From Vibrio hyugaensis (GTDB taxonomy: Bacteria > Pseudomonadota > Gammaproteobacteria > Enterobacterales > Vibrionaceae), in the NCBI RefSeq assembly GCF_002906655.1, contig NZ_CP025795.1, positions 1,674,001 through 1,738,000 on the forward strand: a DNA stretch of 64,000 bases, read 5' to 3'. Under the pieces are notes generated by a model. That model was not told where the DNA came from, ran no database searches, and was given only the letters and a program-made list of their open reading frames with translations. Below are positions 41,831 to 49,305 of the stretch, piece by piece. The position numbers and the translations under genes were made by a program. Position 1 is the first letter of the stretch, and each line of letters begins with the position of its first letter.

Positions 41831-44503
41831 TTACCTATTTTTAGTAAATTTATCGGAATCAGATATTGATAACGCGTAGTTTTGCAATTCAAGAATAACT
41901 TGTTTGTTCTTGTTAACGGACACTACGGGTTTAGAAAATAATTTGGCAAAATAATGTTCATTACCGTTAAAGGATACTTGTATTACCTCCATATCCGACA
42001 TCAGTTTCTTATATCTATTGACAATACTGCTATCATTGAAAGCACCTAGGTAATAAATATGATCTTTTTCACTGCCTAAACCATTAACCACAATTTGCAA
42101 ACCTAATTCATCTTCATCTATTTGTGGAAAGCAGTTGCTTTTACCGTATGAATTGTCAAGGTACCCCTCACGAAGCGCACAAATCTGTTCATTCGCAGTT
42201 AGTAGAAATTTTTCGCCTCTCTCAACTGAAATGTTGTAAACACCATCACCGACTTTAGCGATGGATGCGCATCCCTTACATTCGATGTTATTGATTGGGC
42301 GATTATTAAAATCTTCAAAGTAAGTCAAAACAGAGACCACTTCTTCAAACTCGGTAACGATCTCTTTGATTGTTCCCGGGTAGCTGAACATTTCACTATT
42401 TTCTACTTGCTTGTGTTTGTAACCACTGAGCTCGGTATCTAAATTAAAAGCATATTCGTTGTACTCATCTAACTCGATCAAGGTGTATTGACCTTGAATG
42501 GTCTCTCGCATATTTCCTTGACCATTTCTTCGGATCTTAACAAGCCCTAAATCATTTTTGTCTTGTGTATTCGTCTTTGCGTTTTTAATCACTAGATATG
42601 ACTGAGCTCGATCCTTAGATGCATAGATGTCATCAGAAGTAACTATCGTCGTTGATTCAATATTTGCACTAAAGTTCTGATAATCTTCTGTCGTCCCGTT
42701 TGCATATAGGTTCGCGTTAAACTTATCGTTATAAATATTTGCATTAACCCCATAAACAGATTGTGAGTCGTTGCCATCTACATATTGAGATAGATCAGCG
42801 CTTCCAGACAGTAATACGCTGCCAGCCTCTACTTGAGGGGCATAGTACTGCAGGGTATTACTAAATCTTGTTTTGCTTCTAGTCGAATAATCAACACCGG
42901 ATACGTATGAAAAGCTGTCATTAAGATCGAAGTTAACACTGATCGAAAATATGTGTTCGTTCAACGTAGAATTATTAAAGTCTTTTTGATAGCTATAACC
43001 TAAATCAACATAAACGTTATTAAAGATATTTTTACTGTAATTCGTTGATAAGTTTAAATTGCTCACTTCTAAGTTAGAATCTTGATACGTTTCCATGTAT
43101 CGATTTGCATAAAAGCTTAATGTACCTTCATAAATGCGAGAAGAATAAGATGCCGTCGCTTGAACATAGTCATTATTACCGTATCGGATGCTTCCCAACT
43201 GCTTTGAATCTGTGGGAGTTTTATTTGCATCTAACATCTCATAGTCAAAATTCACATCTGCAATTTGAAAGTTAGTATTGAATAAGTATCCACCTTGAAA
43301 TTTATTGATATATCCACCCAGGCTAAAGTTCGAATCAGTGTAGTTTGCGCCTATGCCGGCTGACACTTCTTGACTCGCAAGTTGAGTATTCCCACCGATT
43401 AGCAAGCGGTCATTTAGCAACGAGTAAGTTCCCGCTAAATCGAGATAAGTTTCCTCATAACGACGTTGGCCAATAGTATTGCCTGACTTCATTACTGATG
43501 CGGCATAATCGTAACCCCTTAACGAGGTTTCTGAATTATTGTTGTGGATAATTTTTTGGGACTCTTCTTCTGGATAGCCGACCGGTTTCAATACCACTGA
43601 AACCTCATAGTTTCCTCGAGGAAGATGACGATAGCTGATACTGTGCTGTCCTTTTGCAACCGAGTTTGTGTAGATGATTAGGTCGCCTCTCAAGACCTCA
43701 ATCGTCCCTCGCGCTTTCATATCAAAAAACAGTTTTTTCGTGTTACCTACGTCTTTAACTAATAAATTATCATTGGAAAAATAACTCACGCCATACGTGT
43801 CTTCTTCACGATTGAAATTGAAAATAGACGTTGAGTTTTCCACTGTATTTCCGCGATGAGTTTCATACGCTTTTACTGAATTGCCATCAAAATCATAGGT
43901 GTACGCCAACTCATCAAAATCAAACTGAGCAGATCCACTGTCAACAACATATAAGGATGCCTCGAGGTCGATATGTGAGCGACCAAAGCCAAGTGTCGAG
44001 TCGTTGGTTAACGTCGCATTAGTTGAACCTTGATAATGAGTAGTGAAAAGGCGGTTAGTAGAAATCAGAGCACGACGATCCTCACTCAACTGAGTATAAC
44101 CTAAATTAGTAGCCCCTTCCGAAAGGTAGTTGGCGGGAACTTCAATTACGGCTTGCTTCTGAGAATGGTCATAGACAAAGAAAATGTTTTCGTCGCTTTG
44201 CTGATCTGTAACCACAGCTTGAATAACATCGTCAATATGCTCGCTAGAGATCCCTGATCTTATCAACGCTTGTTTTAACTTCTCAGGTTCCTCGATGTTT
44301 TTTACACCATCAAAGTTAGAAAGAACTAAAATTGACGCACTGGTATCATTAGGAAGAGTAAATAAGATCTGATTTGATTGGTATTCATAAAAATGCTCAA
44401 AACCCGGCGGAATAAACTTTGAGTTTGCATACGCAGGGAGGAAAAAAATAGAGATAAGAAATAGAACCGTCAACTTAACAAAGCTAATATCGATCTTTTT
44501 CAT
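41831..44503 (-). CDS. Outer-membrane usher, CS1/TcfC type
   Basis: Usher of 890 residues that assembles and exports pilins. A signal peptide (KLTVLFLISIFFLPAYA) is followed by IPPGFEHFYEYQ, typical of the CfaC/CooC/TcfC group, then a helical segment KQALIRSGISSEHIDDVI and a long strand-rich barrel of about 500 residues. A plug-like Ig domain and a C-terminal region with paired cysteines (NIECKGC, and CALREGY...CFPQ) follow. The start MKKIDIS at 44503 is preferred over the longer TTG reading because it gives a standard signal peptide. It is very AT-rich. A hairpin (44560-44589) precedes it. Confidence 0.82.
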   Translation of the reverse strand: MKKIDISFVKLTVLFLISIFFLPAYANSKFIPPGFEHFYEYQSNQILFTLPNDTSASILVLSNFDGVKNIEEPEKLKQALIRSGISSEHIDDVIQAVVTDQQSDENIFFVYDHSQKQAVIEVPANYLSEGATNLGYTQLSEDRRALISTNRLFTTHYQGSTNATLTNDSTLGFGRSHIDLEASLYVVDSGSAQFDFDELAYTYDFDGNSVKAYETHRGNTVENSTSIFNFNREEDTYGVSYFSNDNLLVKDVGNTKKLFFDMKARGTIEVLRGDLIIYTNSVAKGQHSISYRHLPRGNYEVSVVLKPVGYPEEESQKIIHNNNSETSLRGYDYAASVMKSGNTIGQRRYEETYLDLAGTYSLLNDRLLIGGNTQLASQEVSAGIGANYTDSNFSLGGYINKFQGGYLFNTNFQIADVNFDYEMLDANKTPTDSKQLGSIRYGNNDYVQATASYSSRIYEGTLSFYANRYMETYQDSNLEVSNLNLSTNYSKNIFNNVYVDLGYSYQKDFNNSTLNEHIFSISVNFDLNDSFSYVSGVDYSTRSKTRFSNTLQYYAPQVEAGSVLLSGSADLSQYVDGNDSQSVYGVNANIYNDKFNANLYANGTTEDYQNFSANIESTTIVTSDDIYASKDRAQSYLVIKNAKTNTQDKNDLGLVKIRRNGQGNMRETIQGQYTLIELDEYNEYAFNLDTELSGYKHKQVENSEMFSYPGTIKEIVTEFEEVVSVLTYFEDFNNRPINNIECKGCASIAKVGDGVYNISVERGEKFLLTANEQICALREGYLDNSYGKSNCFPQIDEDELGLQIVVNGLGSEKDHIYYLGAFNDSSIVNRYKKLMSDMEVIQVSFNGNEHYFAKLFSKPVVSVNKNKQVILELQNYALSISDSDKFTKNR

Positions 44504-44559
44504 TTCTATATTTTTTTTAGAGCCTGTACAGAAAAACAACAAATCAAATACCTCCAAAC

Positions 44560-44589
44560 CTTAACACGATGGGACCTCATAGTGTTAAG
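44560..44589 (-). other. Intercistronic hairpin before the usher gene
   Basis: Eight-base arms CTTAACAC / GTGTTAAG around a 14-base loop, located between the minor pilin stop and the usher start. It may limit usher expression relative to the pilins or protect the pilin mRNA end. Confidence 0.5.
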
Positions 44590-44604
44590 TACAATGGTCA
44601 TTAA

Positions 44605-45114
44605 TTAAAAGTCTAATCCTATTGAGAGAGTTACTTTTCCACTACAACGCTCATCCTCTACATCAACTTGAACATCATTATCAAAATCGATTTTAAATTC
44701 CTTTTCTACCCATAACGTGTCTCTATTAGTAAAGAAATCATTCAACGTAATTTCTTTACCTACGCTTAATACTTCGCCATCTAGTGTGTGTTCAGCAAAA
44801 TCAGCCTTAGTTGAGTTTCCTTTGTTATCAAAGCATTCACTTACTAAGACATTAGTGGATATTTTATAACCAGCAGAAAAGCTGCTTGGTACATCCGTGG
44901 TTACAATCAACTTGGTTTCAATACTTTTAAGCTCACCCGTAGCTCGATCTACTTCAACTTGTAACCTTGGTTGTTTAAATTTGAATTCTTTTATTCTGTA
45001 TGAGAAAAACTTTTCATTTTGGATCTCTGCCGATAACGGCAACACTTTAGTCACTGAATTAGAAGACAGAGCGATAGAAGGATAAAGCAGAAATAAGATG
45101 ATAATTTTCTTCAT
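44605..45114 (-). CDS. Minor pilin or pilus subunit
   Basis: Exported protein of 169 residues with a signal peptide (IIILFLLYPSIALS). Mature part is strand-rich with two cysteines (SECFDN and DERCSGK). The C-terminus VTLSIGLDF matches the alternating hydrophobic ending of chaperone-usher subunits. It lies between the major pilin and the usher, which suggests a minor subunit or a second pilin. No homologue is named with confidence. It is separated from the major pilin by a GC-rich hairpin. Confidence 0.55.
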   Translation of the reverse strand: MKKIIILFLLYPSIALSSNSVTKVLPLSAEIQNEKFFSYRIKEFKFKQPRLQVEVDRATGELKSIETKLIVTTDVPSSFSAGYKISTNVLVSECFDNKGNSTKADFAEHTLDGEVLSVGKEITLNDFFTNRDTLWVEKEFKIDFDNDVQVDVEDERCSGKVTLSIGLDF

Positions 45115-45125
45115 AGACTTAATTT

Positions 45126-45150
45126 GCGCGGCCTAAGTTATAGACCGCGC
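45126..45150 (-). other. GC-rich hairpin directly after the major pilin gene
   Basis: Arms GCGCGG / CCGCGC with a 13-base loop, starting nine bases after the pilin stop, with no T run. Such hairpins behind major pilin genes usually stop most transcripts or stabilise the pilin mRNA. Confidence 0.6.
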
Positions 45151-45158
45151 TTTCCGCA

Positions 45159-45749
45159 TTATTTATCAGCGAATGCTACGTCTGCACGTAGGATAGTCGT
45201 GGCTGTAATCACGTCACCAGCAACTACATTCGAAATACCTTTGCCTGGTGCACTAGCAAGTTTCCATCTTGTTTGCCAAGAGCTATCAGCTGTTTCAACA
45301 AGAGCCGTATTTGGTGCTACAACCTTGTCATCCTTAAAGATACTCACATCAACTGTCGAAAGGTCAGTTCCTTTCTCAGAAGAAAACGACGGTGAATCAA
45401 CACGATAGGTGATGCTTGATGGAACAACGCCTGAACTCGCTGCCGTTTCAGTACCAACTACTACAGGTTCACCCGCAACTCCTGTTTCAGAGTCCCAGTA
45501 ACGTACTTCCACTGTTACAGCGTCTGAGGTAAAAGAACCATCAGCGTCAATTGTAAGACCCGCATTCGTTAGAGCTTTACCATTTTCACCTGTAATCGTG
45601 ATCCACTCACCAGTTACAACTGTTGGAACTTTTGCTTCCCAAGTTAGTGTTGCACTCGTATCGTCGATATCACCACTTGCTGGGTTAGCAGATGCGCCGA
45701 AAGCAAATAGTCCAGTTAGAACTGCTGCAGATAACATTGTTTTTTTCAT
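45159..45749 (-). CDS. Major pilin, CS1/CFA-I-like
   Basis: First gene of the pilus operon, 196 residues. The signal peptide is MKKTMLSAAVLTGLFAFGASA-NP. The mature protein has no cysteine, like class-5 (CS1/CFA-I) major pilins, and begins with strands ATLTWEAKVPTVVTGEWITITG. It ends ITATTILRADVAFADK. ATG 45749 is preceded by GGAAAGAAAGAG. It is followed by a GC-rich hairpin at 45126-45150 and preceded by a long AT-rich control region. Assignment rests on position, length and lack of cysteines. Confidence 0.7.
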   Translation of the reverse strand: MKKTMLSAAVLTGLFAFGASANPASGDIDDTSATLTWEAKVPTVVTGEWITITGENGKALTNAGLTIDADGSFTSDAVTVEVRYWDSETGVAGEPVVVGTETAASSGVVPSSITYRVDSPSFSSEKGTDLSTVDVSIFKDDKVVAPNTALVETADSSWQTRWKLASAPGKGISNVVAGDVITATTILRADVAFADK

Positions 45750-46279
45750 AGTATTACTCTTTCTTTCCTGTTTTAGATGTCAAAGGTGGCAATGTCGAAA
45801 TTTATCTTCATCGTTCATCCCTCACCTCACAATGCATATACTACATTTTTCATCTAACTCAGAATTAGCATCATATTTTACAATTAGATTCCCATGCCAA
45901 TAACTCAAAAAAAAGTATGAAACAAAAAAATTAAGTAAAAAATAAGTTAAGAATAATAATAAGTTAAGAGTAGAGTTAAATTAAAACGACGCTTGCGTAA
46001 GAAAAATCCTACGCGACATTTTTGTATTTATTACAGAATAAATTCTAACGAACATCACCTATAACATTAGAACTTGGAAAGGCTTATTGCGTAAATCGAT
46101 GGAACTAAGTCAAGATCCTTAATCCTTATTAGCTAAAATCACGATGTGTCGTAGCCTCATGCTGAAACTCTGTTACACAACGACCAAAATAAAAATGTAC
46201 AATAAAGCTGGTTTAGGGCTAAAAATAAAAAAGGCTTTACACCAATAATGTAAAGCCTTAAATAAAATCGCGCTAACTC
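45750..46279. promoter_or_regulatory. AT-rich control region upstream of the major pilin
   Basis: No gene is seen in 530 bases. At 45941-45952 and 45958-45969 lies a perfect direct repeat AATAAGTTAAGA with a 17-base period, next to further TTAAG/GTTAAA elements. Strong A/T bias makes H-NS-type silencing plausible. The terminator of the Ig-repeat lipoprotein sits at 46231-46259. Confidence 0.45.
46231..46259 (-). terminator. Terminator of the Ig-repeat lipoprotein gene
   Basis: Eleven-base stem AAGGCTTTACA / TGTAAAGCCTT with a 7-base loop; on the - strand it is followed by TTTTTATTTTTAG. Confidence 0.85.
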
Positions 46280-48964
46280 CTAATGATGGAGAAAGTTTAC
46301 ATCCACTTCTCTAAAGTCTTCTTCATTTATTAATCTCAAAGTATTAACTTCAGCAACACGGTTGGCTATATAAATATATGCAACACCATTTTTATTGGTT
46401 TTCGTGGCATAAACGATCTTGGCATCACCCGATACAGATAAAGCCACATCTTGATTTTTTATCGGCTCTCCCTTTTCATTAACTAAAACGACACTTATTT
46501 TGTTAGTGTCCTGGCCGTCAGAACGCGCGTAATTTTTAACCAGCTCAACACTTTTTATGATGGCTTTAGATGTATTGTCTGGTTGAGATATCGTTTTGGT
46601 AAAACTCTCATTAAGCTGACCTTCAGTCTCGTTCTCGGAACTCAAAAAGCTCATACTACGAAACGAAACAGCTGAGAATGTTGCGCTAAAACTATATATA
46701 CGAGCTTCAAAACCAGCAGAGAATGTATACGTTCTAGTACCCGGTATTTTCGACCTAAAATTTAACATCACTTCCCCATTAGAATCACTAACACCGGAAT
46801 AATACCCGAGATCAGTTTGCAGGTTTCCAACCGTTTGGCCCGATACAGGCCGACCTGATATTTTGTCCTTAACAACAACGCGTAATCGATTGTGGCTGAA
46901 TCCATCTGCGGGTCTACCATTAAATACAAGGGAATATGAGTCTATGTACGGGACTTCGGGATTAGTAAAACTAACGACCGAATATAACTCAATTTCTTTG
47001 TAATTAGCGGTAATATTTACACTCCCAACTGTTGTATTCCTTATGCTGACCCTGGCATTACCACCCGCGTCAGTTTCAACCTTAGAGCTATTCAATATAG
47101 CAGTGGAACTGTCTGAGGAAAAATCAACCTCAATGCCTTCAACAGGGTTTGAGTTTGCATCAATAACATATGCGGTAACTTGGTTTGTGGACTGACCGTT
47201 AGCTGGTGCATTATTTTGGGATATCGAAATTTGTGACAATCGAGCTGTATTAACATCCGCTATGAAGCTTATCCGTTGAGATACTGTAAAGTTTTCAGCC
47301 ACATTAATTGACACATCTACATCTTCTGCTTTTTTGCTTGTTAACTCAAACCTAACTTTACCATCGCTATTTGTAATTAATGACTCCTCTACAAGGCTTG
47401 CATCTCCTGTTGCTGAGGCATTTATGGTTATTCCCTTCGCTACTTTTCCGTTTATCAAGAAAGTAGCCTCAACAATCGCTTTATCTGTATCGTTTGCAAC
47501 TGCAGTCCCATCGATTGCGGTAGCCGATAACGAACCATTACTCACGCAAGTAACGTAATAGCCTTGCCCGTCATCAGTCAATGTGCTCCCACTAGAAAGG
47601 CTTACAACTTTATAAGTTGAACTATCCAAAGAAATATAGCCGCGTGACAATGGCCAGTTTTTTGTATTTGCTGTGTCATTGGTCCGAACTGCTTTTAATT
47701 CTGTCGATGTAGGAAGACGACCAAAACTACCGCAATACAAATTAGCGTTTTCTGGTCTAAAAGTCGCTACAGCAGGATTTGCCGAATGTGCAGAGTCAAA
47801 ATAGGTGCCGTCATTGCGAATACCACCACTATCTGCGTCACTCTTAGTGAGAGGAGCAGTATAGATTTGATTGTTGTAATAGTGATCATCCCATAAATTT
47901 GTTTCGGCTGGATTAATCGCGACAATCTTCATCAATGCCACATCAAAACCGCCACGATGATCAGTCACAATAGCGTTCACATAATACTGACCAGCATGAT
48001 CAACTTTGAAGGTGAATGTTTTGTTCGCGGTGTCCGAGTCATCCGTCAAAGCGACCGCAGAATCAAATGCAACCACCTGGATTAACTGGAAGTTGTCGTC
48101 TTGTTTATCGATAACGTAAGGTGATATATCGATTGTGTTTTCCTTACCCACTTCAACCGTATCCATGATTTCGATATTGTCCGGAATATCGATCCCCACT
48201 GCACTTCGCTCTGAAACCGTCACTACGGCAGAGCCAACCAGTACGTTTCCACTGCTGTTTTCCAGCGTGTACAAAATCCGCTCATTGCCTTTGAACGTTG
48301 CTGCGGGTATATATGAAATCTTGTTATTGGTTTTATCTAGAGTGACAGTCGATGTGCTGCCTGTTGGCATTAAGATGACATCGTCAGTTAAAGTAAAACC
48401 AGATAGAGAAGTGCTATCGCCAACCTTGATGAGTTCATTCTCGATATTGATTTCCAACGTTTCATCTTGATAACCAGCAACACCAAACGGGACTAATTCT
48501 GCCTGTTGCGCGTTATTCGCCACAACAACTCGACTGACACCGCTGCGCTTACCTATCATTTGATAACCGCTGGAATACCCATCAAGACCTACGGTATATT
48601 GATAGTCACACACCATTGCATGGTCAGAGATGATTTTGAAACTTTCATCATCACTGTCGACAAGTTGGCAGCTTGGATCTGATGAAAGGACTTCTATCTC
48701 ATTCAGCGCGATACGTTCCCCCCCAGAACGGGCCACTTTATCAATGACATTAACTAAAACTTCTTCTGTGTCATTACTTTGTACAACGCTGTAAAAGTCT
48801 TCTGCATAGACTGAAACGTATTGGTCTACTTGATTTTCTGGCCATAGGTCACTTGAATTTCCCGAATCAGACTCGCCGCCACACGCAATTAAGATTGGAA
48901 GCAAACCTAGAGGTAGAAATGTACGACTCCATTTCTTTAATGTATTCACTTTTAATATCGGCAT
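46280..48964 (-). CDS. Large Ig-repeat surface lipoprotein with invasin-like (Big_1) domains
   Basis: Predicted outer-membrane lipoprotein of 894 residues. The signal peptide ends in lipobox LIAC with Cys28. Residues about 30-370 hold several Ig/cadherin-like strands. A central segment of about 110 residues (CGSFGRLPTSTELKAV, KNWPLSRGYISLDSS, GYYVTCVSNG) resembles the DUF1566/C-type-lectin-like fold. Residues about 480-890 carry three or four Big_1-type repeats with phrases such as NAPANGQSTNQVTAYVIDA, RPADGFSHNRLRVVVKD and ARSDGQDTNKISVVLVNE, typical of invasin/intimin arms. ATG 48964 is preferred over GTG 48973. Probably an adhesin; receptor unknown. No barrel for autotransport is present. 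Confidence 0.75.
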   Translation of the reverse strand: MPILKVNTLKKWSRTFLPLGLLPILIACGGESDSGNSSDLWPENQVDQYVSVYAEDFYSVVQSNDTEEVLVNVIDKVARSGGERIALNEIEVLSSDPSCQLVDSDDESFKIISDHAMVCDYQYTVGLDGYSSGYQMIGKRSGVSRVVVANNAQQAELVPFGVAGYQDETLEINIENELIKVGDSTSLSGFTLTDDVILMPTGSTSTVTLDKTNNKISYIPAATFKGNERILYTLENSSGNVLVGSAVVTVSERSAVGIDIPDNIEIMDTVEVGKENTIDISPYVIDKQDDNFQLIQVVAFDSAVALTDDSDTANKTFTFKVDHAGQYYVNAIVTDHRGGFDVALMKIVAINPAETNLWDDHYYNNQIYTAPLTKSDADSGGIRNDGTYFDSAHSANPAVATFRPENANLYCGSFGRLPTSTELKAVRTNDTANTKNWPLSRGYISLDSSTYKVVSLSSGSTLTDDGQGYYVTCVSNGSLSATAIDGTAVANDTDKAIVEATFLINGKVAKGITINASATGDASLVEESLITNSDGKVRFELTSKKAEDVDVSINVAENFTVSQRISFIADVNTARLSQISISQNNAPANGQSTNQVTAYVIDANSNPVEGIEVDFSSDSSTAILNSSKVETDAGGNARVSIRNTTVGSVNITANYKEIELYSVVSFTNPEVPYIDSYSLVFNGRPADGFSHNRLRVVVKDKISGRPVSGQTVGNLQTDLGYYSGVSDSNGEVMLNFRSKIPGTRTYTFSAGFEARIYSFSATFSAVSFRSMSFLSSENETEGQLNESFTKTISQPDNTSKAIIKSVELVKNYARSDGQDTNKISVVLVNEKGEPIKNQDVALSVSGDAKIVYATKTNKNGVAYIYIANRVAEVNTLRLINEEDFREVDVNFLHH

Positions 48965-49305
48965 AGTACTCACTTAAGTAACGGCCTTTCGTTGTGCGGG
49001 CACGGTTCAAGTATTGGGTATCAGCACTTATATACATGAGAAATTTGAAGCTGAGCGAAAACGCTTTCTCATATACAAATTGAACTCAACTTTGAGTGAG
49101 TCAAATACTACCGACTTAACCGGCAACACACGCCAAGGCTTTGGATGCATATCCAACAATTATCATTTTTTATGCAATCCATGGTTTAGCACTAAAAGGG
49201 CATTGCCAATATACTTGCTAACTAATCGAGTAACTAATTGATATTAAATAAAAAGCCATTACCTTGCGGTAATGGCTTTGTTTTCTCCGTATTTGTCTTT
49301 ACCGT
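48965..49305. other. Intergenic stretch between the lipoprotein and chitinase genes
   Basis: No gene is seen. It must contain the promoter of the Ig-repeat lipoprotein (- strand) and holds the chitinase terminator at 49252-49279. It is the likely right edge of the AT-rich island. Confidence 0.45.
49252..49279 (-). terminator. Terminator of the chitinase gene
   Basis: Perfect 12-base stem AAAGCCATTACC / GGTAATGGCTTT with loop TTGC; on the - strand followed by TTATTTAAT. Its arms nearly copy those at 38153-38180. Confidence 0.85.

Noticed and set aside
45995-46014. GCGTA...TACGC inverted repeat upstream of the pilin
   Set aside because: Only a 5-base stem with a 10-base loop, too weak to call a terminator or operator.
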